Below, piece after piece: positions 1 to 7,910 of a stretch of DNA of 64,000 nucleotides. The DNA lies in contig NZ_CBVJ010000093.1 of NCBI RefSeq assembly GCF_000513275.1, positions 86,001-150,000 on the forward strand, written 5' to 3'. Position numbers and translations under genes: made by a program. Under the pieces are notes generated by a model. That model did not search any database, was not told where the DNA came from, and saw only the letters and a program-made list of their open reading frames with translations. Source of the stretch: Paenibacillus gorillae. Lineage in GTDB: Bacteria; Bacillota; Bacilli; Paenibacillales; Paenibacillaceae. How positions within the stretch are numbered: the first letter of the stretch is position 1; each line of letters starts with the position of its first letter.

Positions 1-1221
1 CGTCTCGATAGGTTCACCCGTAGATCTAAGGACTTCCACAATATTATTGATATGCTTGGTAAAAATGACGTAGGCATCATCTCGCTCGCAGAGAAAATTG
101 ACACAACTTCTGCGATCGGCAGGTTTCAGCTTGAACTATCTGTTTCATTAGCGCAATTGGAAAGAGAAACAAATTCCGAACGCGTATCGCAAGTTATGGA
201 GGAAAGGGCGCTTAAAGGGTTGAGGAACGGTGGGCCGAGTGCATTAGGATACAAAGTAATAGATGGCAAATATACAATTGACCCGATCGGAGTTAAGGCT
301 CATGATAAGGTATTTGATCTTTATCGTGAAGGTAATGGTTACAAAGGTATAGCGCACATCATGTTGGCCGATCCAGAAATGAGTCATCTGCTTAAATGGA
401 GTTCAGCGGGGGTAAAATATATTTTGCAAAATCCAATTTGTCTGGGTATAAACAGATATAAGTATGTAGACAAGAACAACCATCTTACAGGTAATCCTAT
501 ACTAACTAATTCAGACATCCCTGCTATCAAGGATCAAGAAACATTTGATTGGGTTCAATTTGAAATAAAGAGAAGAAAAAAAGGAGGAAAGAGTTTCACT
601 TCAGAACATGTATTCTCAGCAGTATTGCGTTGTGGTTGGTGCGGGGCTAATATGCAGGGTTTTTCTTACAAACATAAGACTAAAGTTTACAAGACATATC
701 GCTGCGGTGATAAAATAGAAAAGGGAACTTGCGCATTTCCAAACACTCGAGAAAATGGCGTGACCGAAGCTTTTTTGGAACACATTGATTTAAGTAAATT
801 CGATATGACTCAGGTACCATTGACAGAACAAGATAACGAAGGACGAATCAAAGAAATAAAAAATCAGTTAGCACGACTAGAACAACGCAAGAAAAATTGG
901 AGGCTTGCATTTGCAAATGACTTACTTTCATTAGATGAGTTAAGGGAGCATTTATCAGAGGATAAGGAGAAGGAAGATAAATTACTAACCGAGTTACATT
1001 CTCTAGAGTCCAATTCAAGTTCCAAATGGCTTAGATCAGAGGTAATGGAAGAGCTGAAATTATTAAAACAGTCTTGGGCTGGAATTGATGACAAAGCGAA
1101 AAAACTATTTATTCAAAACGCCTACAAACACATGGTTGTCGATATTGCGCCAGGACAAAAAGCTGGGCAAGGTCTCCGTCCTAAACTTGTGATTAGGGAT
1201 TATCAATTTATAACTCAATAG
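1..1221 (+). CDS. Large serine recombinase (5' end outside window)
   Basis: The frame is open from base 1, so the first ATG at 52 is internal and the true start lies left of the window. Visible parts: the end of the resolvase catalytic domain (RLDRFTR, then EKIDTTSAIGRF and LAQLERE), a recombinase domain around codons 75-185, a zinc ribbon (CGWCG near codon 210, YRCG near 234, GTC near 243), then a charged coiled coil (codons about 270-340) typical of large serine integrases. The nucleophilic serine lies outside the window. Such enzymes integrate and excise phages or skin-like elements at att sites. The gene ends facing a convergent small ORF, so the element boundary is probably just to its right. 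Its base composition is more AT-rich than the rest of the window, which fits transfer. Confidence 0.93.
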   Translation, partial: RLDRFTRRSKDFHNIIDMLGKNDVGIISLAEKIDTTSAIGRFQLELSVSLAQLERETNSERVSQVMEERALKGLRNGGPSALGYKVIDGKYTIDPIGVKAHDKVFDLYREGNGYKGIAHIMLADPEMSHLLKWSSAGVKYILQNPICLGINRYKYVDKNNHLTGNPILTNSDIPAIKDQETFDWVQFEIKRRKKGGKSFTSEHVFSAVLRCGWCGANMQGFSYKHKTKVYKTYRCGDKIEKGTCAFPNTRENGVTEAFLEHIDLSKFDMTQVPLTEQDNEGRIKEIKNQLARLEQRKKNWRLAFANDLLSLDELREHLSEDKEKEDKLLTELHSLESNSSSKWLRSEVMEELKLLKQSWAGIDDKAKKLFIQNAYKHMVVDIAPGQKAGQGLRPKLVIRDYQFITQ

Positions 1222-1227
1222 TTTTGT

Positions 1228-1371
1228 TTAGTTTCGCAAGCCAAATTTGCCAATAGCATTGTTGCGGATATGTATCATCACCGTACCCGCAGGTGAATTC
1301 ACCAGTTCTTCCTCCAGCTGTTTAAACACGAAATCGACTTGCCTTGCCAATGACATAGCATCCATATTCAT
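1228..1371 (-). CDS. Small 47-residue protein next to recombinase
   Basis: Frame of 47 codons starting MNMDAMSLARQ and ending GKFGLRN, preceded by a very strong site AAAGGAGG with 8 nt to the ATG. It ends only 7 bases from the recombinase stop, on the opposite strand. No domain is recognised. The product is acidic in its middle (QLEEELVNSP) and ends abruptly after a conserved-looking IHIRNNAIGKFG segment, which could mean that the 3' end was replaced when the element integrated. Coding status rests on the ribosome binding site and on the clean fit between stop codons. Confidence 0.5.
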   Translation of the reverse strand: MNMDAMSLARQVDFVFKQLEEELVNSPAGTVMIHIRNNAIGKFGLRN

Positions 1372-1565
1372 ACTTATTTTCCTCCTTTCTATAATTAAAC
1401 CGTATGTTTACAACTAGTTCTCAAGTATGATTATATGTCCACTTCAATTAATTTACAATATAGTAAATTATAAAAATTGCATAATTCGATAAAATACGTG
1501 ATCGTCTTACAGCATTACTCGTCAGAATTCATCATTATTCTTGAAAATTTGACGGTATTCATTTA

Positions 1566-1594
1566 TAGACCAATCGACATGCCGGTGCTATAAT
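1566..1594 (+). promoter_or_regulatory. Candidate promoter of the chemotaxis receptor gene
   Basis: TAGACC, 17 nt, TATAAT, ending 32 nt before the receptor ATG. The -10 is perfect and the -35 matches 4 of 6. Receptor genes of motile Bacilli often use sigma-D; GCCGGTGC at 1581 slightly resembles a sigma-D -10, but there is no proper TAAA box. The region 1372-1565 is AT-rich and shows no other clear feature. Confidence 0.4.
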
Positions 1595-1626
1595 ATGGAT
1601 ATTAAATTAAAAGGAGCGCTTACATA

Positions 1627-2889
1627 ATGATCCAATGGTACTATTCGTTATCGGTACGTAATAAGCTATTGATTTCGACTTACTTTACTTTGGCGCTGTT
1701 CACCATTGCTATGGTCCTAGTGCTTTCGTTTACCGGCGGATCTGTAGTTGCGGGATTAATCGTTGCGGTCATCCTGGCTGCAGCTGCTTATCCGCTCGTC
1801 GCCTTCATTGAGCGCTCCTTAAGCGGTGCTTATGAGGAAATGTCCACTACCGCATTCCGTATTTCAAAAGGCGACTTTACACAAAAGATCGATACGTCCA
1901 ATGCCGCATTAGGCGAACTCGGCCATGCCTTCAACAGCATGATCGACAAACTGCGCGACATATTAACCGAAACCTCCAGCATTACTAAACATGTCTCGGA
2001 GACAAGCAGAAGCATCTTCGAGCGCAACACTCATATTAAAGAAGCGATGGAGCAAGTGGCCGCCTCTTCCAATGAGCTTGCTACCGGAGCTAATGAAATT
2101 TCCGAAGATGTCTCCGATATGAGCGACTCTATTGTAGAGATTGAGAAGATGGTTGCAGGCTATGCGCAATCTACGAAGGAAATGAATGAACGGTCCGAGC
2201 TGACGCTTCAACTGGTCGATAAAGGCCGAGAAGCGCTGGAAGTGCAAGCCGAAGGAATGCGCCGGAACGTCGAAGCTACAGCCAACGTATCGGAGACCAT
2301 TACCGAACTCGCGCGCAAGGCGCAAGGCATCTCCGCCATTACGAAGACGATCTCGGATATTGCGGAGCAGACCAACCTGCTCTCCTTGAATGCTTCTATT
2401 GAAGCGGCCCGGGCTGGCGAGCATGGCCGTGGATTCGCGGTCGTGGCCCAAGAAGTCCGCAAGCTTGCAGAGGAATCGACGTCTTCGACCAAGCAAGTAT
2501 TCCATTTAGTGAAGAGCATAGACCAAGGTATTAAACATACGATTGATAATATGAAAATCAATGAAGAGGTCGTACAACTGCAAACCGAACGTATCCGCGA
2601 ATCGGAGCAAGTATTTGTAGAGATTGTACAAAGCGTACAATTTATTACGAAACAAATTGCTGCTTTTGCAAACGAAAGCGATGCGATGCTGGATAGCGCA
2701 AGAAAGATATCCGACGCTATTCAAAATATTTCTTCGATTACGCAGCAATCCGCTGCTGGAACGGAGCAAGTATCGGCGTCGATGAACGAACAAATCTCCT
2801 CTGTACAGGATGTTGTCGTTGAGACTGAGCGCATGCTTCAAATGGCAACACAGCTGCAGCGTACAATCCAGGTATTCAAGATGAAATAA
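1627..2889 (+). CDS. Methyl-accepting chemotaxis protein without extracellular sensor domain
   Basis: 420 residues. Two adjacent membrane helices (about 13-35 and 38-60) are separated by only a few residues, so there is no periplasmic-type ligand domain. A HAMP domain follows (about 61-113), then the long signalling coiled coil with the invariant hairpin tip ([19 protein letters not shown], near residue 247). The receptor would pass signals to CheA/CheW at the membrane; sensing is probably intramembrane, cytoplasmic or by partner protein. AAGGAG lies 11 nt before the ATG. It is monocistronic, closed by a perfect hairpin terminator. Ligand unknown. Confidence 0.93.
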   Translation: MIQWYYSLSVRNKLLISTYFTLALFTIAMVLVLSFTGGSVVAGLIVAVILAAAAYPLVAFIERSLSGAYEEMSTTAFRISKGDFTQKIDTSNAALGELGHAFNSMIDKLRDILTETSSITKHVSETSRSIFERNTHIKEAMEQVAASSNELATGANEISEDVSDMSDSIVEIEKMVAGYAQSTKEMNERSELTLQLVDKGREALEVQAEGMRRNVEATANVSETITELARKAQGISAITKTISDIAEQTNLLSLNASIEAARAGEHGRGFAVVAQEVRKLAEESTSSTKQVFHLVKSIDQGIKHTIDNMKINEEVVQLQTERIRESEQVFVEIVQSVQFITKQIAAFANESDAMLDSARKISDAIQNISSITQQSAAGTEQVSASMNEQISSVQDVVVETERMLQMATQLQRTIQVFKMK

Positions 2890-2900
2890 GCTTCTCCCAA

Positions 2901-2938
2901 GAAAGGCCATCGTCTTCCCTAGACGATGGCCTTTCTTA
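2901..2938 (+). terminator. Rho-independent terminator of the receptor gene
   Basis: Perfect 15-bp stem (2901-2915 with 2921-2935, loop TCCCT), followed by TTATT. It begins 11 nt after the receptor stop codon. Confidence 0.9.
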
Positions 2939-3048
2939 TTGCTTTTGCTTTTGTGAATGAAAGACGGGCAGGGTGGAACAATAGCCGGACAATAAGCTGA
3001 TGCGCTGCTTTAGGAAAGCAGGCTCATTAAGGGAGGTACATACACACA

Positions 3049-3909
3049 ATGGCGTTGGGTCGGGCTTCCAACCTTAAGAAATACTCGCGAGTAGTCCTAT
3101 TGGCAGCGGCAATCCTCATTCCTATTCAATTATGGAACCCCGGAAGCGCAGCAGCCTCCGTCTCCTATCAAGCTAAGTTCGACACAGCATCTGGTGAAAA
3201 AACAAAAAAGAAAGTAAAATCGAAGACACGCAAAGCAGATATGTCATGGACCAAGCTGCAAAAACAGTTTCCCGGCACATTTGTAATCCATGGCCCCCGC
3301 AATAAGAAAAAAGTCGCGTTAACCTTTGATGATGCGCCCGATTCCCGTTTCACGCCAGCGGTGTTGGATGTATTAGCCAAGTACGATGTTTGCGCCACTT
3401 TCTTCGTAGTTGGCGCTAGAGCGGCACAAAAACCGGATCTTGTAAGACGGATGAGCCGCGAGTGCCATGCCGTCGGCAATCATTCCTACAACCACGCGGT
3501 GATGTCCAAACTATCGAATGAAGCCTTCCGTAAACAAATTGGCCGGACAGATGCCATCTTACATGGCATTATTGGCTATCATCCTCGCTACATACGGCCT
3601 CCATATGGTGAAATTCTCCCTTCCCAAGTTACTTGGGCCAAGAAGAACCAATTTGTAGTCGTGAATTGGGATGTCGATTCCGTAGACTGGCGAAACAATC
3701 CTTCAACGGAAACGGTGCTGCGTAACATAAGAAGAACCCTTCAGCCTGGCTCCATTATTTTGCAGCATGCTGGAGGCGGATCAAGCCAGGACCTGTCAGG
3801 AACCGTCAACGCGCTTCCGCGGTTAATTTCCTCACTCAGGCAAAAGGGCTATGAATTCGTCACCTTGCCCGAGCTGCTTGGCAAGCCTGCTTACAAAAAT
3901 CAAAAATAA
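3049..3909 (+). CDS. Polysaccharide deacetylase (NodB domain), secreted
   Basis: 286 residues. The N-terminus (about 15-37) is a hydrophobic signal or anchor segment ending AASVSYQA, followed by a lysine-rich linker. The NodB catalytic domain carries TFDDAP (about 92-97, metal and base Asp), NHSYNH (about 143-148, metal His), RPPYG (about 183) and a late QHAG motif with the catalytic His. The family removes N-acetyl groups from peptidoglycan or chitin-like chains outside the cell. GGGAGG lies 14 nt before the ATG. The gene stands alone between two terminators. PdaA-like spore cortex and peptidoglycan GlcNAc deacetylase roles cannot be separated from sequence. Confidence 0.92.
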   Translation: MALGRASNLKKYSRVVLLAAAILIPIQLWNPGSAAASVSYQAKFDTASGEKTKKKVKSKTRKADMSWTKLQKQFPGTFVIHGPRNKKKVALTFDDAPDSRFTPAVLDVLAKYDVCATFFVVGARAAQKPDLVRRMSRECHAVGNHSYNHAVMSKLSNEAFRKQIGRTDAILHGIIGYHPRYIRPPYGEILPSQVTWAKKNQFVVVNWDVDSVDWRNNPSTETVLRNIRRTLQPGSIILQHAGGGSSQDLSGTVNALPRLISSLRQKGYEFVTLPELLGKPAYKNQK

Positions 3910-3910
3910 T

Positions 3911-3957
3911 AAAAAGCGCGGAGGCTCTAGTTCAGCAAGAGCTTCCGCGCCTTTTTC
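3911..3957. terminator. Bidirectional terminator between convergent genes
   Basis: Stem GCGCGGAGGCTCT (from 3916) with AGAGCTTCCGCGC, one G-T pair, flanked by A-run on the left and T-run on the right, so it can serve both the deacetylase gene (+) and the LysM-3D gene (-). Confidence 0.85.
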
Positions 3958-3968
3958 ATTTTTCCAGC

Positions 3969-4628
3969 CTACTTTAAAATATAGACATTCACATCTTGAA
4001 TACCAAATGTGCTGGCTTGTGTCGAGCTGCCTGGAACAAAAATGTCGATACGATTTCCTTTAATCGCCCCGCCCATATCGGAAGCAGTAGCAATCATACC
4101 GCCGCTTGGCAGACCATCATGACTGTAGCCAGTGACGTATACTTTCGTTCCGAGCGGAATCAGATTCGGATCAACTGCAATCGTCCCAACCTTCAACGGA
4201 TTGCCGAAGTAATCGACTGCTCCCCATTTGCCGTTCTCGGACGCAGCAGCACTATAAGCCGTCGCTTTTACTTGCAGCTTGTCGCTAAAAGCATGCACAG
4301 TGCCATTGCTGGCTGTAACCGATTGCGCTTGAACTGTCTTCCGGCTCGCTGACGCATCGGATTTGGCGCTTGGCTTGCTCTCCTTCTTCTCTGCCGAGGT
4401 GGAGATGACCACTTTAGAGCCGATCGTCAGATTTTGCGGATCAAGCTTCTCATTGGCTTTCACCAATTGTTCGAAGTTGACTTTATACTGCTGGGACAGC
4501 TTCCAGAATGTATCGCCCTCTTTAATTGTATGCGAGGCTGGAGCTGCATCTGTGGCTGCAAATGCCGGAGCTGCGGCTAGCATAAGGGATAAACCTAGAA
4601 CTGCTGCTGTAATGGCGGATTTTTTCAA
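3969..4628 (-). CDS. LysM and 3D domain cell-wall protein (YocH-like)
   Basis: 219 residues from a TTG start. I chose the TTG at 4628 because AAGGAGG ends 9 nt before it, whereas the in-frame ATG at 4637 touches the Shine-Dalgarno. Order: signal peptide ending AAPAFA, LysM (about 33-76, IKEGDTFWKLSQQYKVNFEQL), a Ser/Lys linker, and a C-terminal 3D domain (about 120-218) with ATASDMGGAIKGNRIDIF, carrying the three aspartates of the family. Related proteins are secreted wall lytic or remodelling enzymes (YocH, YabE, YuiC). No c-di-AMP riboswitch is visible upstream; only about 90 nt separate it from the upstream gene's terminator. Confidence 0.9.
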   Translation of the reverse strand: MKKSAITAAVLGLSLMLAAAPAFAATDAAPASHTIKEGDTFWKLSQQYKVNFEQLVKANEKLDPQNLTIGSKVVISTSAEKKESKPSAKSDASASRKTVQAQSVTASNGTVHAFSDKLQVKATAYSAAASENGKWGAVDYFGNPLKVGTIAVDPNLIPLGTKVYVTGYSHDGLPSGGMIATASDMGGAIKGNRIDIFVPGSSTQASTFGIQDVNVYILK

Positions 4629-4717
4629 AACAAACATCCTCCTTGTGTCCAGCCTGAATGAAGGCCAGACTTGTATTTAAGTACGGGGGGGATTCCCTAA
4701 ACCTTTATATGTCGTAT

Positions 4718-4751
4718 AAAAGAAAAGGCGTCATGCATTCAGCATGACGCC
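4718..4751 (-). terminator. Terminator of the CAP gene
   Basis: Perfect 10-bp stem GGCGTCATGC / GCATGACGCC (4727-4736, 4742-4751). On the minus strand it is followed by TTTTCTTTT. Confidence 0.88.
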
Positions 4752-4765
4752 CATGCTCAGTTAAA

Positions 4766-5659
4766 TTAGCCAGTGAACTCTTGTACCCATTGGTTGTTGA
4801 CAAAGCCAACGCCGATTTTTTTGAAATTAGCGTTCAAAATGTTCGCACGGTGACCCGGGCTGTTCATCCAAGCTGTCATTACTTCTTGCGGCGTTCTTTG
4901 ACCGGCAGCGATATTCTCACCGGCATAGGAATAAGTTACGCCGAATTGTTTCATCATATCAAATGGAGATCCGTAAGTTGGGGACGTATGGCTGAAGTAA
5001 TGGTTAACGTCCATGTCTCTTGCTTTTTCCGTTGCAACTTTAGTCAACAAGCTGTCTACGGCCAATGGGGATAATCCCGCTTTAGCACGTTCTTGGTTAA
5101 CCAGATCGACTACTTGCTGTTGGAACTGGGACATCGAGGCCGAGCCGTTATTGCCTGTGCCAGGTTGAGTTGTCGAACCCGAACCGCTATTGCCTGTTCC
5201 CGGCTTCGTCGTCGAACCCGAACCGCTGTTGCCTGTTCCCGGCTTCGTTGTCGAACCCGAACCGCTGTTGCCTGTTCCCGGCTTCGTCGTCGAACCCGAA
5301 CCGCTATTGCCTGTTCCCGGCTTCGTCGTCGAACCCGAACCGCTGTTGCCTGTTCCCGGCTTCGTCGTCGAACCCGAACCGCTGTTGCCTGTTCCCGGCT
5401 TCGTCGTTGTGCCTGTACCGCCGTTCACATCGCCGATATTAATAGGAAGCTTGATTGTGATGCCGCCGAACGAAATTTTGTTCAAATCAATACCGTATTG
5501 CTGAGCAATTTGATTAATAAGATCTTGGTTAAGAGTTAAAACATTGGAGTTTGTCTTCACAGCTGGTGCTGCACCTGCAGTTGGAGCCGTTACCCCTACG
5601 CTGATCAAAGCTGCTGCTGCTAAGCTCGCGACACCTACTCGTAATGTTTGCATCTTCAT
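4766..5659 (-). CDS. Secreted CAP/SCP domain protein with Gly-Ser-Thr-Pro repeat linker
   Basis: 297 residues from the ATG at 5659, 9 nt after GGAGG; an in-frame ATG at 5668 abuts the Shine-Dalgarno and is unlikely to be used. Order: signal peptide ending TAGAAP, a region of about 50 residues (NVLTLNQDLINQIAQQYGI), a linker of seven 13-residue repeats (GSGSTTKPGTGNS and variants), and a C-terminal CAP domain with NHYFSHTSP, YAGENIAAG and NSPGHRANIL, the usual CAP signature (YkwD family). Bacterial CAP proteins are extracellular and of unclear activity. It is the only gene between two terminators. The repeat length could vary between strains. Confidence 0.92.
   Translation of the reverse strand: MKMQTLRVGVASLAAAALISVGVTAPTAGAAPAVKTNSNVLTLNQDLINQIAQQYGIDLNKISFGGITIKLPINIGDVNGGTGTTTKPGTGNSGSGSTTKPGTGNSGSGSTTKPGTGNSGSGSTTKPGTGNSGSGSTTKPGTGNSGSGSTTKPGTGNSGSGSTTQPGTGNNGSASMSQFQQQVVDLVNQERAKAGLSPLAVDSLLTKVATEKARDMDVNHYFSHTSPTYGSPFDMMKQFGVTYSYAGENIAAGQRTPQEVMTAWMNSPGHRANILNANFKKIGVGFVNNQWVQEFTG
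5147..5419 (-). repeat. 39-bp in-frame tandem repeat, seven units
   Basis: Seven head-to-tail 39-bp units inside the CAP gene: five encode exactly GSGSTTKPGTGNS, the first reads GTGTTTKPGTGNS and the last GSGSTTQPGTGNN. Units differ from one another by only a few silent changes, so the array expanded recently. It is a coding minisatellite, not a CRISPR array: there are no spacers. Confidence 0.95.
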
Positions 5660-6013
5660 GTAAATCATCCTCCTCAAGGTTGTATGCTTTTTTTGCAATG
5701 GATTTGCAAATTGTGGATTGCTGTGCTTCCTGACGCAACCTATCGTAACATGGCCTCTAGGGTGTTTCACGGCTCAAAAACTGGTAATAAGCGCGTTTTC
5801 ATAGGCTTAATAGGCAGTTCAGCACCTTTATGAGAATGCGCTCATTTTTATAATTCGAGCTTATTATTGCGCCTAGCTTGAACGAATCACATCCTATCTT
5901 GCTATACGCAGCGTATAGCATAAGAGTAATATTAGAATCCGTTCAGAATGCGTTTTCATGCGATTCAACCGCATAAGCTCAGCATTTTCCGTATGTATAT
6001 CAGGCATTCATCA
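5660..6013. promoter_or_regulatory. CAP gene upstream region with a perfect 19-bp palindrome
   Basis: About 350 bases without a gene. It must hold the CAP gene promoter (minus strand), but I see no convincing -35/-10 pair. GCTATACGC A GCGTATAGC at 5902-5920 is a perfect inverted repeat with one central base and lacks a T-run, so it looks more like a protein-binding site than a terminator. GAGGAGG at 5669-5675 is the CAP ribosome binding site. Confidence 0.5.
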
Positions 6014-6060
6014 CAAAAAAAGCGATTCCCGATCATCCATGATGACCAAGGAACCGCTTA
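6014..6060 (-). terminator. Terminator of the PadR-HAAS-DUF4097 operon
   Basis: On the minus strand AAGCGGTTCC pairs with GGGAATCGCTT (one G-T pair) around an inner GGTCATC/GATGATC stem, followed by TTTTTTT. Confidence 0.88.
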
Positions 6061-6079
6061 TTTCTTGCTGCTTCGTTTG

Positions 6080-6916
6080 TTATTGAATCCGCAAATTGCC
6101 GGAGCGCGTCTCAACATCGATCACGATATTGCCGCTGCCGGAGCCGACAACACCATCCATTGCATCGTCGTTGCTATTCACCGTGTTGAATTGATCCCAT
6201 TTCACCTTACTGTTGCCAGAATGCGTACGGAACTGAACCTTAGCAGACTCAGGCTCGTTCTCGCTCGAAATGACGACATTGCCGCTGAGAACTTTCAGTG
6301 TAATTGGATTTAAGATTTGTTCCGAATCAATATGAACATTACCGCTTCTCGTCTCGCCTTTAATCTCGCCGGTACCATCTTCTAATACAATATTGCCGCT
6401 CGCCATAGCAAAATCAAGCTGCTTAACTGTATAATCCTCTACCTTAACATTGCCAGAATTGCTCGCCATTTCGAGCTTATCCGCTTGAATGTCCGCTAAG
6501 CGGATATTGCCGCTGGAGGACTTCACTTCGAACTGTCCCCACGCCTTTTCCGGCAGTTCAACAATAAGCTTGATGTTTTCGTAATTGAAGCCGAACGTAA
6601 ACCCGTCTTTATACTCACCTGTAATGTGCAGTGTATCGCCCGTCTGTTCAACATCCATATGGAAGCGATCTGCGTATTTCGCACTTGCCCGGCCTTCTAG
6701 ACGGACAACGACATCCTTCTGTGTCCCTCTCACTATATTGACGTTAATGGACTTTGACTCGATCGTGATATTTTTAGCTGAGCTGGCATCAATCGTCTTA
6801 CTCTTCGAATACAGCTCCGTGCCGAAGTTAAGCATTTCGTCGCGGTCAAACGTCAGAAGGACGCCGATAATGCCTATTCCCAAAATAATTAATGCGCTGG
6901 CGACCCATTTCCTCAT
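6080..6916 (-). CDS. Membrane-anchored DUF4097 beta-helix protein
   Basis: 278 residues from the ATG at 6916, which overlaps the preceding stop codon as ATGA. One N-terminal membrane helix (about 5-25, WVASALIILGIGIIGVLL) is followed by a repetitive region with SGN motifs every 20-25 residues (SSSGNIRL, SNSGNVKV, ASGNIVLE, RSGNVHID, LSGNVVIS, HSGNSKVK, GSGNIVID, RSGNLRIQ), the pattern of the DUF4097/adhesin-like beta-solenoid fold. In other Bacillota this fold belongs to envelope stress modules (for example LiaX-type proteins). It is the last gene of a PadR-HAAS-DUF4097 operon, so a sensing or wall-associated role is inferred, not shown. Confidence 0.85.
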   Translation of the reverse strand: MRKWVASALIILGIGIIGVLLTFDRDEMLNFGTELYSKSKTIDASSAKNITIESKSINVNIVRGTQKDVVVRLEGRASAKYADRFHMDVEQTGDTLHITGEYKDGFTFGFNYENIKLIVELPEKAWGQFEVKSSSGNIRLADIQADKLEMASNSGNVKVEDYTVKQLDFAMASGNIVLEDGTGEIKGETRSGNVHIDSEQILNPITLKVLSGNVVISSENEPESAKVQFRTHSGNSKVKWDQFNTVNSNDDAMDGVVGSGSGNIVIDVETRSGNLRIQ

Positions 6917-7476
6917 TTGCCTGCCCCCCTGATAACGCGCGTATTGAATTGCAAATATTTCAACGTGGCTGCGGTAAACATTCTCGTCAGCTTGAGCACG
7001 CCAACTCCCATCAACATCGATAACGATAAGCAGATAAGGCCGAGCGACACCGCTTGCCCGATGGAGAAGGTGCCGTTCCATTGACTGTCAATGACGATAG
7101 CCAGACCTGCCAGCGCCAACGCTGCCGTAGTCCCCCATAACGAGAACAATACCCCTGCTACTCCGATATACGGCCCTAGCACAAATATTAAATTAAACAA
7201 TCCCATTCCTGCCGTTGCAAATACCGCTCTAGACAAATTGCCGACGCTGTTTTTCGATTCGGCTTGGGCTACACGATAGCTGAGCAGCAGTTCATTAGCA
7301 ATCAATCGCGGATCTCCAAGCTCAGCCGCTGCCTCTTGCTCCGTTTGTCCGTTCTCATAAGCCTGCTGAAAATGAATGTAGTAGTCATACAGCCATTCCT
7401 TGCGCAGCGGCTCCGGCACTTTCTGCAGCAGGCTCTCCAGTTCCTTCATATAACTCTCTCTCGTTATGCTGCTCAC
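6913..7476 (-). CDS. HAAS/DUF1700 family membrane protein
   Basis: 187 residues from a GTG start at 7476, placed 9 nt after GGAGGG and overlapping the padR stop as GTGA. The N-terminal 75 residues (MKELESLLQKVPEPLRKEWLYDYYIHF, with QTEQEAAAELGDPRLIANELL further on) match the HAAS signalling helix bundle; four hydrophobic helices follow (about 82-175). HAAS proteins normally accompany PadR regulators and are thought to relay signals between the membrane and partner proteins. Translational coupling at both ends suggests that the three products act together. Confidence 0.87.
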   Translation of the reverse strand: MSSITRESYMKELESLLQKVPEPLRKEWLYDYYIHFQQAYENGQTEQEAAAELGDPRLIANELLLSYRVAQAESKNSVGNLSRAVFATAGMGLFNLIFVLGPYIGVAGVLFSLWGTTAALALAGLAIVIDSQWNGTFSIGQAVSLGLICLSLSMLMGVGVLKLTRMFTAATLKYLQFNTRVIRGAGK

Positions 7477-7793
7477 AGTCTCATTCCCTCCTCAATAATT
7501 TCATTTACTGCACTTGTGAAAGTGGACCATTCCTTGATGAGTAAGCGCATATGATGCCAGCCCTGCTCCGTCAACCGATAATACTTGCGCGGGGGTCCTT
7601 CTGTTGATTCCTTCAAATACGTGGAGAAATAGCCTTCCTGCGTCAGTCTGTTAAGCAGCGGATATACGCTGCCGACTGCTACTTCGAATTTCTCCGATAT
7701 TTTCACCGCAAGCTCGTAGCCGTACCTGTCCTCGCTTGAGGCAAGAACGAGTACACATACCTCAAGCACGCCTTTCTTGAATTGCACGTTCAT
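7473..7793 (-). CDS. PadR family transcriptional regulator
   Basis: 106 residues. Winged-helix PadR domain with the family signature GSVYPLLNRLTQEGYFSTY (about 41-59) and GPPRKYYRLTEQG in the wing, followed by a short C-terminal dimerisation helix. First gene of a three-gene operon. The -10 TATAAT of its promoter sits inside a TATTAT-N7-ATAATA inverted repeat, so autorepression is likely. PadR family members respond to phenolics, antibiotics or envelope stress; the signal here is unknown. Confidence 0.93.
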   Translation of the reverse strand: MNVQFKKGVLEVCVLVLASSEDRYGYELAVKISEKFEVAVGSVYPLLNRLTQEGYFSTYLKESTEGPPRKYYRLTEQGWHHMRLLIKEWSTFTSAVNEIIEEGMRL

Positions 7794-7824
7794 CCGTATC
7801 GCCCCTCTATGCTCTACTGATTAC

Positions 7825-7843
7825 TATTATACAATACATAATA
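7825..7843 (-). promoter_or_regulatory. padR promoter -10 within an inverted repeat (candidate PadR operator)
   Basis: TATTAT, ACAATAC, ATAATA: a 6-7-6 inverted repeat. On the minus strand the sequence TATAAT (7827-7832) forms a perfect -10 inside it, about 35 nt upstream of the padR ATG. No good -35 is seen. Overlap of operator-like dyad and -10 suggests autoregulation. Confidence 0.55.
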
Positions 7844-7844
7844 C

Positions 7845-7893
7845 TAAATTAAAAATAATACCTGCGATGGAACTTTCGCTCCGTCGCAGGTAT
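7845..7893 (-). terminator. Terminator of the Gfo/Idh-isomerase operon
   Basis: Minus-strand stem ACCTGCGACGGA / TCCATCGCAGGT with one mismatch, followed by TTATTTTTAATTT. It overlaps the upstream edge of the padR promoter region. Confidence 0.8.
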
Positions 7894-7910
7894 GAGAGAT
7901 AATGACCGAT

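Noticed and set aside
4638-4720. c-di-AMP riboswitch upstream of the LysM-3D gene
   Set aside because: Only about 90 nt between this gene and the upstream terminator and no ydaO-like conserved motif.
5147-5419. Possible CRISPR array
   Set aside because: Units are contiguous 39-mers with no spacers, and they code for a linker in frame.
5093-5539. Plus-strand repetitive ORFs over the CAP gene
   Set aside because: They are reverse-frame readings of the 39-bp tandem repeat; the minus-strand CAP frame has signal peptide, repeats and domain motifs.
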